Shown: positions 36,793-46,453, numbered from the stretch's first letter. The stretch: DNA of 64,000 nucleotides from Sphingobacteriales bacterium (GCA_016706405.1 JADJJT010000003.1:248001-312000); one strand, 5' to 3'. Notes: a model not told the origin generated them from the letters alone. Numbers and translations: made by a program.

Positions 36793-38079
36793 ATGACCTC
36801 GTTTTTTACCAACCCAAACGCGCAATACGTTACTGCCGGCCTTTTAATCTTGAGTATTTCCTGCGGTATTGTGGGGTGTTTTAGCTATTTGCGCAAACGA
36901 TCGCTTATTGGCGATGCTATTGCACATGCAACTTTGCCCGGAATTTGCCTCGCTTTTATGGCAAGTGGCACTAAAAACCCGGTTGCATTGTGGCTTGGAG
37001 CTGTTATGGGCGGAGGTTTGGGCATTGTTTGTATTGATTATTTGACTACCCGAACCCGCATTAAACCCGATGCCGCCTTAAGTATCGTTTTAACGGTATT
37101 TTTTGGAGTAGGTATATTGTTGCTTACTTTCATACAGCAAACGGGCAACGCCGCCCAAACCGGACTGACCAGCTATTTGTTTGGCAAAGCTGCCGCCCTA
37201 ACTGCCCCTGATGTAAACGTTTTAGCAATTATTTGCTTAATTATTTTATCTATCATTGCTCTGTTTTATAAAGAGTTTAAACTGATTGCCTTTGACCCCG
37301 ATTTTGCTGCCACAGCCGGACTGCCAGTCAAAGGATTAAGTTTTTTGTTGTCGTTAGTAACGGTTGCAGCCGTAGCCGCAGGCATACAAGCCGTGGGTGT
37401 GGTTTTAATGGCAGCTTTACTAATTGCCCCAGCCGCCGCCGCAAGGTATTATACCAACAGATTAAGCAAAATGTTGGGCTTAGCAGCATTTTTTGGCGCT
37501 GTCAGTGGGTTTGCCGGAGCTTATATCTCTTACACCGCCCCTGCCATGCCAACAGGCCCGTGGGTGGTAGTGGTATTAATGGGTATTGCTTTATTATCGG
37601 CAGTATTTGCGCCTTTAAACGGCGTATTCTTTAAATGGCAAAAACACAAAAAGCACCAACAAAAAACCAACCGCGAAAATTTGCTAAAAACCTTATTTAT
37701 TTTTGGAGAAATACAAAACAACAACCACAAACAACCCGCCAGCATAAGCGATTTAGCAAAGATCAGAGCTTTTCCTCCGGATTTTTTTAAACGCGAACTA
37801 AGCCGGCTCCTCAAGCAAAATTTAGTCGAAAAATTAAATGATACCAACATTCAAACATGGCAACTTACCCCATCCGGATTAAAAGAAGCAGAGCGGGTAG
37901 TGCGCTTACACCGGCTTTGGGAATTATACCTAAGCCAGCATTTAAACCTGCCATCTGACCATATACACAACGATGCCGAAGCCATTGAACACATTATTAC
38001 TCCCGAATTAGAAAAAGAACTGCTCGACTTGTTAGAATACCCCGAAAAAGACCCCCACAACAGCAAAATACCTTATTAA
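36793..38079 (+). CDS. Metal ABC transporter permease fused to a DtxR-like regulator
   Basis: A 428-residue fusion. Residues 1-270 are a TroC/MntB/ZnuB-type permease with about eight TM helices (KRSLIGDAIAHATLPG, LLIAPAAAARYYTNRL). After a basic linker (KWQKHKKHQQK) residues 290-428 form a winged helix plus a DtxR dimerisation domain: SDLAKIRAFPPDFFKRELSRLLKQNLVEK, then LTPSGLKEAERVVRLHRLWELYL and the DHIHNDAEAIEHIITPEL metal-site segment. His and Glu residues of the DtxR metal site are present. Such fusions occur in Bacteroidota. A membrane-tethered metal sensor that either regulates the promoter or gates transport is inferred. The second permease starts 33 bp downstream. Confidence 0.9.
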   Translation: MTSFFTNPNAQYVTAGLLILSISCGIVGCFSYLRKRSLIGDAIAHATLPGICLAFMASGTKNPVALWLGAVMGGGLGIVCIDYLTTRTRIKPDAALSIVLTVFFGVGILLLTFIQQTGNAAQTGLTSYLFGKAAALTAPDVNVLAIICLIILSIIALFYKEFKLIAFDPDFAATAGLPVKGLSFLLSLVTVAAVAAGIQAVGVVLMAALLIAPAAAARYYTNRLSKMLGLAAFFGAVSGFAGAYISYTAPAMPTGPWVVVVLMGIALLSAVFAPLNGVFFKWQKHKKHQQKTNRENLLKTLFIFGEIQNNNHKQPASISDLAKIRAFPPDFFKRELSRLLKQNLVEKLNDTNIQTWQLTPSGLKEAERVVRLHRLWELYLSQHLNLPSDHIHNDAEAIEHIITPELEKELLDLLEYPEKDPHNSKIPY

Positions 38080-38112
38080 CTACACCAACACACAGTTATT
38101 GCAATAAATTAA

Positions 38113-38970
38113 ATGGATGCCTTTTGGATTATATTAACCGCCGCTTTAATTGCCGCCGCATGTGCCCTGCCGGGCTGCTTTTTAGTGCTGCGCAAACAAA
38201 CCATGCTGGGCGATGCAATATCGCACGCTATTTTGCCGGGCATTTTTTTTGCTTATTGGTTTACAGGCTCACGTGCATCGTTACCCATGATATTCGGCGC
38301 TGCCGCCATGGGGCTTTTTTGTGTTTTAGCTATTGATTATTTACAAACACGGTTGCGTATGCAAAACGATGCAGCTATTGGACTTAGTTTTACTTTTTTG
38401 TTTGCAGTAGGGGTAATATTAATATCGGCATTTAGCGGCCAGGTTGACCTTGACCAGGAATGTGTATTGTATGGCGACATTGTTTTTGTGCCGCTTAACA
38501 CATGGCAAACTGCTGCAGGGGTAAACTTAGGGCCTGTTGATACGTGGCTGGCTTTCGGTTTATTTTTATTGGTAGCAAGTTTAATTGCATTTGGCTTCAA
38601 AGGCTTACAAATTACCAGTTTCGACCCCGAATTTGCGGCTGCCAATGGTATTAATACCAAGTTTTGGAACATCGTACTGCTTACTTGCGTGTCGGTGGTT
38701 GCCGTGGTTTCTTTTCAGTCGGTAGGTGCAATTTTGGTGGTGGCCTTTATGGTAGTGCCGGCAGCTACCGCAAAACTTTGTACCAATGCGCTAAAAACCA
38801 TGCTTTGGTTGTCAATGGGATTTGGATTGATGGCAAGCATCGTAGGATATGGCTTAGCAAGCCAGCTAAACGCATCGGTTGCGGGTGCAATAGTAACAAT
38901 TTCCGGAATAATATTTTGTATAGTTTTGGCACTAAACCAGTTAAAAATTATTGGTCAGGTAAAAAATTAG
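38113..38970 (+). CDS. Metal ABC transporter permease (TroD/MntB-type)
   Basis: A 285-residue membrane permease of the Mn/Zn/Fe ABC family, paralogous to the N-terminal part of the gene before it: FLVLRKQTMLGDAISHAILPGI corresponds to KRSLIGDAIAHATLPG. About eight TM helices are visible, ending SGIIFCIVLALNQL. The two would form a heterodimeric channel. The ATP-binding and substrate-binding genes that normally accompany them (troA, troB) are not upstream or downstream here. The stop lies 8 bp from the convergent rRNA methyltransferase gene. Confidence 0.92.
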   Translation: MDAFWIILTAALIAAACALPGCFLVLRKQTMLGDAISHAILPGIFFAYWFTGSRASLPMIFGAAAMGLFCVLAIDYLQTRLRMQNDAAIGLSFTFLFAVGVILISAFSGQVDLDQECVLYGDIVFVPLNTWQTAAGVNLGPVDTWLAFGLFLLVASLIAFGFKGLQITSFDPEFAAANGINTKFWNIVLLTCVSVVAVVSFQSVGAILVVAFMVVPAATAKLCTNALKTMLWLSMGFGLMASIVGYGLASQLNASVAGAIVTISGIIFCIVLALNQLKIIGQVKN

Positions 38971-38977
38971 TTTGGTC

Positions 38978-40459
38978 TTATTTCCGAAGCCGATAAGCCA
39001 TTGGATAGCCGTTGTTGATACGATTTTGCAAGCCGTTTGCCCATCCGAGCGGCAAATTTTGGTAGGTAACTAAAAATTGTCCTTCCGGATAGTTTGTTTG
39101 CGTTAAAGTTTCGCGGCGCAAATATTGTAAAGCGTTAGGCAAAGGCAGGTCTAAACAGGGCAAATCGGGGCGCAATGTTTGCACAGACAAGGCTAAGTCG
39201 TGCGCAGGCAACAAAATGCCTTTAGACGGTGCAATTTGCCCCAGTTCTATTCCAATTTTTTTTACTCGCACCGTTGCCTGAACCGCCAAAGCGTGGTTGG
39301 CACAATCTTGAGGCAATAAATGCCAGGTTTGGGTGGGCAGATTATAAAAAATATAAGGCTCGAAGGCAGGCGCAATCCATGATAACCACTGCTGGACTTG
39401 AGCTTGAGGTGGGGCACCAAAAGTTTTGCTGTGTTTCTGATTCTTTTTTTTATTTCCGGAAGATTTTGAAGTAGCAATATAAGCTCTTGCATTTTTTTCA
39501 TTTTCCGGAAAAGAAGCCTGTCTTGCCGGTGCATCCGGATTTTTATACAGTACTGCCAAATAAAAACCTTCACCTATAGTGCAATGCGGGTAAAAACGGT
39601 ATCCCAAATCATTATCTCCAGCAGTAATACTCCAATTGGGGTCAATATTGGGCAATTTAAAAATGCTCCATTGTGGATGAGTAGCCAAAAATTGAGCTAT
39701 TTGATGTTCGTTTTCAGTTTTATTAAAAGTGCAAGTGCTATAAATTAAATAGCCGCCCGGTTTTACCAACGGTTCAACATCGGATAACAAACTTTTTTGC
39801 CGCGCTGCACAAAACCCTACCTGCTGTAACGACCATTGCTGCATGGCCGACGGGTCTTTTCTAAAAAGTCCCTCGCCCGAACAAGGCGCATCTAAAATTA
39901 CCAGATCAAAAAAATTGCCCAAGCCTGCAAACTTTGATAGCTCGGCGTTGGTAACCATAGTATTAGCCCAGCCTGCTTTACAAATATTTTCGGTTAAGAC
40001 CCCCACCCTACCCTGTATTGTTTCGTTACAAACCAATAAGCCCCTATTTTGCAAAAAATTGGCTGCCAGCCACGATTTTCCGCCTGGTGCAGCGCAAGCA
40101 TCTAAAATAACAGGCGTTTTAGGCCATTGTTCTTGTAATTGCAACTGTTGTAGTACAAAGCCTAAAAACATACTGGCAGCCTCTTGCGCATAATACGCGC
40201 CGGCGTGCCATAATGGGTCGTGGGCAAAGCTTGGCCGCTGCATTAAAACCCTGCCATATTTGCTGTACCAAGGCACAGCATGGTCGGGACTAAAGGCAAT
40301 TTGCTGTTCGTTAGTTAAACTTTTTAACTTTACCGGATGTAATTGCACTGTGGTAGGAGCAGCATCAAGCAGCAAAGCGGTTTTAAATGCCTCGAAAGAA
40401 GCAGAACCAATTTGTTGCTCCATTTGGTTTTCGAAGACAGGCGGTAAAGAACTAAACAT
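38978..40459 (-). CDS. RsmF/NOL1-NOP2-Sun-type RNA m5C methyltransferase
   Basis: A 493-residue S-adenosylmethionine-dependent RNA cytosine-C5 methyltransferase. The catalytic domain (about 70-290) shows the SAM motif ILDACAAPGGKSWLAA, the DAPCSGEGLFRKDP loop (Cys of the PC motif) and YSTCTFNKTENE (Cys of the TC motif), the two cysteines of this class. The C-terminal 200 residues hold the RsmF-like PUA domain (SKGILLPAHDLALS, YLRRETLTQ, FLVTYQNLPLGWANGLQNRINN). The target, 16S rRNA C1407, is inferred from the closest architecture. A basic, Lys-rich segment near 325-345 replaces a shorter linker. Confidence 0.88.
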   Translation of the reverse strand: MFSSLPPVFENQMEQQIGSASFEAFKTALLLDAAPTTVQLHPVKLKSLTNEQQIAFSPDHAVPWYSKYGRVLMQRPSFAHDPLWHAGAYYAQEAASMFLGFVLQQLQLQEQWPKTPVILDACAAPGGKSWLAANFLQNRGLLVCNETIQGRVGVLTENICKAGWANTMVTNAELSKFAGLGNFFDLVILDAPCSGEGLFRKDPSAMQQWSLQQVGFCAARQKSLLSDVEPLVKPGGYLIYSTCTFNKTENEHQIAQFLATHPQWSIFKLPNIDPNWSITAGDNDLGYRFYPHCTIGEGFYLAVLYKNPDAPARQASFPENEKNARAYIATSKSSGNKKKNQKHSKTFGAPPQAQVQQWLSWIAPAFEPYIFYNLPTQTWHLLPQDCANHALAVQATVRVKKIGIELGQIAPSKGILLPAHDLALSVQTLRPDLPCLDLPLPNALQYLRRETLTQTNYPEGQFLVTYQNLPLGWANGLQNRINNGYPMAYRLRK

Positions 40460-40688
40460 ACTACAAAATTAGAAGCAAAAATTAAATTTAAACTTAACTT
40501 TTTAAAATAGCGAAAATTTAAGTTGAATTATCGGGTAGAATGTTTAATTTTGTCGTTTAAAGACAGGCAAATTTGAGTTTGATTTCTAAAAACATATCCG
40601 GAATAATAAAATTCTTGTCCTTCTACCATTAAGCCCGCACAAATAAATCTTGCATTTTTTGATTTTATAATTCGCAAAATCACATTAT

Positions 40689-43031
40689 ATGAAATTATTT
40701 TTACTTTCGCGTTATTTCTTAATTTCAGTATTGTTTTGGGCTTTTTGTAGCCAGCAAACAACTATTTTATTAGCCGAGTGTTTGCAATATGCCACAGGTC
40801 CTTACAATAATTTAGGTGTAGCACCTTGCGCCGAGCAATGCAGTACTCCCACCCAACCCGGATTTGCCGCTTACAGTAACGAAGCTTATGTTGTTAAAAA
40901 CTGCTATCCGGGGGCCGAGTATTTTTTTGGAATTTGCGATGGTTACGATGCCGGCATTTGGGCTGCCGAACTTACCGTTGCCGAATGGGACACGCCAAAC
41001 AGTCAAATTGTAAATGGAACCGTTATGGCAACAATTAAAGATTGCCAGGTAATTTTTACCATACCAACCACCTATACCAACCCTATAGACATTATTATTG
41101 TAGTTGCCGATGCCAATAACTGCGGCGGTGCCACCCTTGAAGAAGAAAATGGCTTCTTAACCTTTGGTTGTGGCCAAAATGCTGGCCAACCGGCTTGTAA
41201 TTTTATACCCTGCGACCAAGCTTTTTCCGGAAATCCAAGTGGCGAAACTACAATTTGTTATGGCGATAGCACTGCTTTGCAAGTTGCCGATGTGGTAATG
41301 CCCACCCCAGATAATCCGGAAGGAAAAAGCGGTTTTTTATGGCTAATCTCAAACAGCGATATTACAAATGCACTTGACCCCCTTAGTTTAACCATTGGCG
41401 AATTGCCCGTAATTAATACGACACCCACACCCGATTATATTTTTAAATATTTAATTTTATCAAATAACGAGCCATTCGTAGGATCATTATATTTTACGCC
41501 AATGGTATTTGGAAACGCCGAGCAAAACAACCCAAACCCGCTAAAAATTTCATCCTATACACTTGATTTGGATTGTATTCATGTTGGGAAATCTATTTTA
41601 GTAAATTTTTTACCACCAAACGACCCCACATGTAGCGACTGCCCCATTTTAAATGCCGCTTTCACCGACTGTCAAGATGGTGCTTTTTCAATTACAATTG
41701 ATGTAACCAGCTTGGGGAAATTTGATAGCATTACCATTAGCGACGGCATAATACCGCAAACCATCAAAACCCCCAGTAATTTAATTTTTGGGCCCTATTT
41801 GGGTGTTGCGGGAATTAATATTACGTTGAGTTTAGAAACCGGCGACCCTGAATGCTCGGGCTCGACTACAGTTTACCATGTTTGCCCTCCGCTATGTAAT
41901 ATCGTTGCAAATTCAGGTTTTGAAGAAGGCTCGGGCGGATGGGCAACCGAAATTACGCCACCCAAAAGCCCCGATATTACACTAATTGGCGCAAATTACC
42001 CACAAACAGGTAATAATTCGGCATGGTTAGGCGGGTTTGGCGCGGCCGGAGATTCTTCGAGTATTATTCCTCAAATTTCAAGTCTATCGCAAACGATTAC
42101 CATTCCATTAAATACAAATGCCAATTTACAGTTTGCACTATGGACACCGACCTGTGGCTCGGAGCAAGACGCCTTAGTTTTAACCATTGATGACAAGGAG
42201 ATATGGAGTTTTACGGGAGCCGACCCAAATTGTGGTGCCGATGATTATATGCCCTACAAAGTTGTTTTAAACGATTACGCAGACGGTCAACCGCATACGC
42301 TCACTTTTACGGCAACCGAAAATGCACTGCTTTACCCCGACCCCAATAATCCGGGTAGTTATTTAGGGCAAAGTAACTTTTTTTTAGACAATATTTTTAT
42401 AGATGCTTGCCAATGCTTTGCAAATGCCGGATCTGTAGAGGCAGAAATTTCAACAGATGGTACAGAAATAGCAGGGTTTGCAACCGGGTTTTATGAAGGC
42501 GCAGGTTACACCTATGTTTATATGCTAATTGACACACAAACCGATTCGTTGGTTGCCTTTAGTTATGTTGGCTATTTTGCCGACCTGATACCCAAAACTT
42601 ATATTTTAGCAGGCATGCAATATCAGGGTGAATTTGGTATGTTTGAAAATTATAATATTAAAACATTTACACAGGCGCAAAGTTTGGCCGACAACCAAAG
42701 TGTTTGTGCCGACTTAACGAGTATAGTAATTACAAATACTGCTCAAGAACTGGTATTACAAAAGACAAAAAGCATAGATAACTTGCAGATAAAAGTTAAA
42801 TCTGAGCAATTATGGCTTAACTTTGATTTATATAACCAACATCCGGAAGACTTGCAACTATCGTTAATAAATGTCAATGGCAAAAATATTATGCAATGGC
42901 AAGTCCATGCCCTATCCGGATTTAACCAACAACTCTTACCTTTGCCTACAAATTTGGCCGAAGGTATTTATTTATTGCAAATTAACAGCAAAAAATCGGC
43001 CTACGGCACTTATAAATTTATTGTTTTTTAG
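40689..43031 (+). CDS. Large secreted T9SS cargo protein, first of a tandem pair
   Basis: A 780-residue exported protein, signal peptide up to about residue 29. The N-terminal part is Cys-rich (ECLQYATGPYNNLGVAPCAEQC). The middle has SDGIIPQTIKTPSNLIFGPYLG and a LamG/MAM-like sandwich (SAWLGGFGAAGD, LALWTPTCGSEQDALVLTIDD, FFLDNIFIDACQCF). Residues 695-780 form a T9SS sorting domain (LWLNFDLYNQHPEDLQLSLINVNG, GIYLLQINSKKSAYGTYKFIVF). It shares order and motifs with the next gene (43073): FYFTPMVFGNA, FGPY.G..G.N, and FF.DN.F...C.C. No enzymatic motif is recognised; a structural or adhesive surface role is inferred. Confidence 0.82.
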   Translation: MKLFLLSRYFLISVLFWAFCSQQTTILLAECLQYATGPYNNLGVAPCAEQCSTPTQPGFAAYSNEAYVVKNCYPGAEYFFGICDGYDAGIWAAELTVAEWDTPNSQIVNGTVMATIKDCQVIFTIPTTYTNPIDIIIVVADANNCGGATLEEENGFLTFGCGQNAGQPACNFIPCDQAFSGNPSGETTICYGDSTALQVADVVMPTPDNPEGKSGFLWLISNSDITNALDPLSLTIGELPVINTTPTPDYIFKYLILSNNEPFVGSLYFTPMVFGNAEQNNPNPLKISSYTLDLDCIHVGKSILVNFLPPNDPTCSDCPILNAAFTDCQDGAFSITIDVTSLGKFDSITISDGIIPQTIKTPSNLIFGPYLGVAGINITLSLETGDPECSGSTTVYHVCPPLCNIVANSGFEEGSGGWATEITPPKSPDITLIGANYPQTGNNSAWLGGFGAAGDSSSIIPQISSLSQTITIPLNTNANLQFALWTPTCGSEQDALVLTIDDKEIWSFTGADPNCGADDYMPYKVVLNDYADGQPHTLTFTATENALLYPDPNNPGSYLGQSNFFLDNIFIDACQCFANAGSVEAEISTDGTEIAGFATGFYEGAGYTYVYMLIDTQTDSLVAFSYVGYFADLIPKTYILAGMQYQGEFGMFENYNIKTFTQAQSLADNQSVCADLTSIVITNTAQELVLQKTKSIDNLQIKVKSEQLWLNFDLYNQHPEDLQLSLINVNGKNIMQWQVHALSGFNQQLLPLPTNLAEGIYLLQINSKKSAYGTYKFIVF

Positions 43032-43072
43032 TAACTTCTTAACGTATAAACATTTAATAACAACTTAATACA

Positions 43073-45073
43073 ATGAAAAAAATTTACCTTTTATTTGCGC
43101 TTTTTTTAATGAGTGCAAGCGTGGGCAGCGCATTTGCCCAAACCTGCTCCGAGGCAGATCCGGGAGTGATTACCGCCAGCCAAGAATTTTATTGTAAAGG
43201 CGACACCATCAATACATCGTTCACAACCGACCCAGTTATACCGGTTCAAGGTGATTATTATGGATTTTTATACTTAGTTTCAACAGCCGACATCTCAAAT
43301 AAAAAAATTGAAGATATTACTGGCCAATATTTTAGCTTTAATCTTCAAGACAAAGCTTACAGTCCCGGATATATTTTTGACCCCAACGACACGCAGGGCA
43401 TTCCTGTTGGCACTTGGTATTTTACCCCCATGGTTTTGGGCAATGCCACTATGGATGGAACGCCTGGCTCATATATTTTTTTATTTGACTTAAAACTTGA
43501 CCCCGACTGCTACCAATTAGGCAAATCGGTAAAAGTGCAGTTGTTAAAAGAATTTGACCCGCTTTGTGCTGGCGACTGTGCATTGGCTGATGCAAAATTG
43601 CTTGACTGCAACGAACAAGGTGAATTTTATGTTGAAGTAAACGTTGAAAGTATTGGTGGATTTGGCGCTATTGAACTTACAGACGGCGTAAACAAACAAA
43701 CTGTAAATACCCCAAAAATTATTACTTTTGGCCCATACGATGGTACAGGCGGCGCTAATGTAACTATAGAATTAAACTGTGCCGATAATGCTGCATGTAA
43801 CCGCACTTGGGACTTGTTTGCGCTTTGCGCTCCCAAATGCAATTTAACGGCTAACCCGGGATTAGAATTTGTAGATGGCGACGAAAATCCATTCGCCCCA
43901 TGGAATCAGGTGATGGAGCCATTGCCTTATTTTGCAGACGACCAAGGCAATGTATCAGAAATGGATCCACAAGTAACATCAGTTGGCGATACCGCCTTCT
44001 TTTTTATGGTTACTGCAACCGACACCTTATATTACACCTTTATTCAAAGTCAACAAGGAACGGTACACACAGGTGGCTTGTCGGCTTGGCTTGGCGGCTG
44101 GGGAGCAAAATCGCAAACTATTGATCAAATACACAAAATTGGGCAAGTAATTGAGTTTCCGAACGGAGGCGTTGCCGAGCTTAGCTGGTGGATGTTAGTT
44201 GGTTTATGTGGCAATAAAAACGATAAATTCCAAGTTTTGTTAGATGGTACCGAAGTTTACAAAATAGATGGCGACGACCCAGAGTGCGATAATAATGCTT
44301 ACCAAGAATATAAAGTTGATATTAGTAAATATGCAGATGGTGGCAAACACAAAGTTGAATTTAAAGTAACCGAAACCGAGCCAATAGCTCAACCAGGAAA
44401 TCCACCAACACATAGTAACTTTTTTGTTGATAATGTTTTTGTTAACTCTTGCGCTTGCCCCGCCGAAGCTGGTAAACTAAATAACCCCATACCCGCCGGA
44501 GATCAATTGGTGTGTGTTGCCGTTGACGAGTTAGAAGCCCCCGGACAGTTTATTTACCTCTACTTACTGTCAGATGGCACCAATATTAAACTTGTTTCGG
44601 AAAATGGCTTGTTTAATACCGGAGGTTTACCCGGCGGCACCTATTACGTGCATGGTCTATCATTTAAAGGTTCAAAAAACGACTATGACGCCTTTGGTTA
44701 TACCACTATAGCACAAATTACCACCAGTATTAGCAGCGAAATTATTTGTGCCGAAATACATACCGGCCCCGATGCCAAAAAAGTAAGTATTGTTGGTATT
44801 AACAATAATATGCAAACAAATGGCTTTGGTTTCAATATGGTTAGTACTTATAACAACCAAACCAATATAACCTACACCGTAAATTACCCCAACAACTTAA
44901 CCCTTGTTGTTTACGATGTAAATGGCCGTTTAGTTTACAACCAAGCCATAACCAACCCAACTACTGGTCAAAACACGGAGGTAATTAACACCCAAAACTG
45001 GGCTAAAGGCATGTATGTAGCACAACTTACCAATGGAACTAGCCTTGTTTCGACCAAATTTACAATTGAATAA
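43073..45073 (+). CDS. Large secreted T9SS cargo protein, paralogue of its upstream neighbour
   Basis: A 666-residue exported protein with a classical signal peptide (LLFALFLMSASVGSAFAQ). It repeats the architecture of the 40689 gene: YFTPMVLGNATMDG, LTDGVNKQTVNTPKIITFGPYDG, a MAM-like sandwich (SAWLGGWGAKSQ, WWMLVGLCGNKNDKFQVLLDG, FFVDNVFVNSCACP), and a final T9SS type A domain (LTLVVYDVNGRLVYNQAITN, GMYVAQLTNGTSLVSTKF). It starts 42 bp after its neighbour's stop and is probably co-transcribed. The gene contains no TCCGGA, although that site is frequent elsewhere. The function is unknown. Confidence 0.85.
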   Translation: MKKIYLLFALFLMSASVGSAFAQTCSEADPGVITASQEFYCKGDTINTSFTTDPVIPVQGDYYGFLYLVSTADISNKKIEDITGQYFSFNLQDKAYSPGYIFDPNDTQGIPVGTWYFTPMVLGNATMDGTPGSYIFLFDLKLDPDCYQLGKSVKVQLLKEFDPLCAGDCALADAKLLDCNEQGEFYVEVNVESIGGFGAIELTDGVNKQTVNTPKIITFGPYDGTGGANVTIELNCADNAACNRTWDLFALCAPKCNLTANPGLEFVDGDENPFAPWNQVMEPLPYFADDQGNVSEMDPQVTSVGDTAFFFMVTATDTLYYTFIQSQQGTVHTGGLSAWLGGWGAKSQTIDQIHKIGQVIEFPNGGVAELSWWMLVGLCGNKNDKFQVLLDGTEVYKIDGDDPECDNNAYQEYKVDISKYADGGKHKVEFKVTETEPIAQPGNPPTHSNFFVDNVFVNSCACPAEAGKLNNPIPAGDQLVCVAVDELEAPGQFIYLYLLSDGTNIKLVSENGLFNTGGLPGGTYYVHGLSFKGSKNDYDAFGYTTIAQITTSISSEIICAEIHTGPDAKKVSIVGINNNMQTNGFGFNMVSTYNNQTNITYTVNYPNNLTLVVYDVNGRLVYNQAITNPTTGQNTEVINTQNWAKGMYVAQLTNGTSLVSTKFTIE

Positions 45074-45123
45074 TATTTTTAGCTCCAAAAAAATATTTTT
45101 ATAAAATTGGTGTTAAAATTTGT

Positions 45124-45173
45124 AAAAAACCGCTCTTACCTGTAATTTTGCTTCGGTTTGAGCGGTTTTTTTT
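45124..45173 (+). terminator. Rho-independent terminator after the tandem cargo genes
   Basis: Arms AAAAACCGCTC and GAGCGGTTTTT pair around a 24-nt loop and are followed by further T residues. They lie 50 bp beyond the stop of the second paralogue and close the two-gene operon. Confidence 0.85.
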
Positions 45174-45350
45174 ACAAAACATATCAAATCACGAAAAAAA
45201 TGCCAAATACATTTAATAATCTAATTAAGATTTGAAATAACCTAATTTTGTGCCATCTACGAAATACATGTCTGCATTTATTATTTACTTTTTTTAAACC
45301 CAAACCAACAAACCCATTAATTTAATAAGCAAAACTAATTATCTCCTACT

Positions 45351-45680
45351 ATGTTAGTTACCACTGATTTTTTGCTGGATACCAATACCGATAGTTCAGT
45401 ATTGGAAATTACTACTCGCCCGGAAGGTGATTTCTTTAACGAAGATTTCATCGTAACTGCTTACGAAGACGACGACGACGATGAACCCGCCGACGACGAC
45501 TACGAAGATGATTATGACGATGAAGATTTTGAAGACTTTGATGAGATGGAAGACGATGAGGACGAGGATGACGATGACGATGAAGATTACGATGAAGATT
45601 TTGAAGAGTTTGAAATAGATAAAGACAGCTATTATAACTCTAAAAAATCGCGTAACAACGAAGACGACGACGATTATTAA
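45351..45680 (+). CDS. Extremely acidic Asp/Glu-rich small protein
   Basis: 109 residues. The first 35 are ordinary (MLVTTDFLLDTNTDSSVLEI) and the rest is almost only Asp, Glu and Tyr (residues 38-90), ending KSRNNEDDDDY. No signal peptide is seen, so it is cytoplasmic. Such tails occur in histone- or ribosome-binding chaperones and in RNA polymerase delta-like proteins, but no fold is visible, so no function is assigned. Codons alternate GAC/GAT and GAA/GAG rather than repeating a unit, which argues against microsatellite expansion. A TAATTTTG box at 45243-45250 may be its -7 element. Confidence 0.7.
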   Translation: MLVTTDFLLDTNTDSSVLEITTRPEGDFFNEDFIVTAYEDDDDDEPADDDYEDDYDDEDFEDFDEMEDDEDEDDDDDEDYDEDFEEFEIDKDSYYNSKKSRNNEDDDDY

Positions 45681-45751
45681 TTGGCGACCTTATTGCCATA
45701 ATAATTCATCGCTTTAGTGGTTTGATTTGGCTTTCCGTCTTTTAGCCAAGC

Positions 45752-45816
45752 AATAAAATATAGCCCATTGCTATAGGCGTAATATTTTATTACCATACGG
45801 CAATGGGCATTTTTTG
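45752..45816 (+). terminator. Terminator-like hairpin with an interleaved second pairing
   Basis: GCCCATTGC (45763-45771) pairs with GCAATGGGC (45800-45808), followed by ATTTTTT. A second perfect 10-bp pair, AATAAAATAT (45752-45761) with ATATTTTATT (45782-45791), is interleaved with it in the order A-B-A'-B'. The two helices must form a pseudoknot or exclude each other. It lies between the acidic-protein gene and the convergent gene at 45857. Confidence 0.6.
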
Positions 45817-45856
45817 ACGATGCGCGTAAGTAACGAGGTTGTTTTTTACTTCAAAA

Positions 45857-46453
45857 TCAGGGGGCAATAAAATTACCGCCAATACTTATTATTGTGGGTG
45901 CTTTCCATAGTAATTTTTGTTCGGTTTTTATGAAAAACCCTTGTTGAGGCATATAACCCATCTCGTTGTATTGGTTGTACAACAAATTGTTTCCTTTTGA
46001 CACAATTTGAATTGCAATAGGCAAGGTGTCGTTCGGCAAATAATTAAATTGTATATTTTGAATTTCTTCGGTTGCCTTTTTTGCCTTGTAACTCACAAAT
46101 AACGATTTATTTGGCTTAACAGAAGAATCAACAATATAGGCATCGCGCAAATTAGCTTTATTTAAATCTATCTCAGAAAATGCGGCTAACTCCATTCCCC
46201 AATCCGGATTTTGTAAGGTGTTAGTTTCCGATTTAGCTTCCCAGCTTACCGTTTTTTGTAGTCCGGTTTTTGCCGTATTAAGCCTGGCAATCTCATTAGT
46301 TATATATTGCTTGAAATTAAAATACTTTACCGATGCTTTTTTTTCGGCGTCAGTTCCGGATTTATCACTCTCGGTAAAAGAGCATCCGGAAAAAACAATG
46401 TTTACCATCAAAAAACAAACAATTAGCTGAACAACACTTGCTATTTTTATCAT
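45857..46453 (-). CDS. Lipoprotein of unknown function
   Basis: A 198-residue protein whose leader (LIVCFLMVNIVFSGC) ends in a good lipobox (FSGC, Cys24). The mature part has a short charged linker, then DWGMELAAFSEIDLNKANLRDAYIVDSS, KSLFVSYKAKKATEEIQNIQFNYLPND, and a final SIGGNFIAP. This pattern of alternating short strands resembles other small Bacteroidota outer-membrane lipoproteins, but no family is recognised. It is transcribed toward the acidic-protein gene and divergent from the DUF4403 gene. Confidence 0.72.
   Translation of the reverse strand: MIKIASVVQLIVCFLMVNIVFSGCSFTESDKSGTDAEKKASVKYFNFKQYITNEIARLNTAKTGLQKTVSWEAKSETNTLQNPDWGMELAAFSEIDLNKANLRDAYIVDSSVKPNKSLFVSYKAKKATEEIQNIQFNYLPNDTLPIAIQIVSKGNNLLYNQYNEMGYMPQQGFFIKTEQKLLWKAPTIISIGGNFIAP

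Noticed and set aside
40528..40761. 77-codon minus-strand ORF between the rRNA methyltransferase and the first tandem cargo gene
   Set aside because: It overlaps the start and signal peptide of the 40689 gene, has no recognisable domain and covers the probable promoter.
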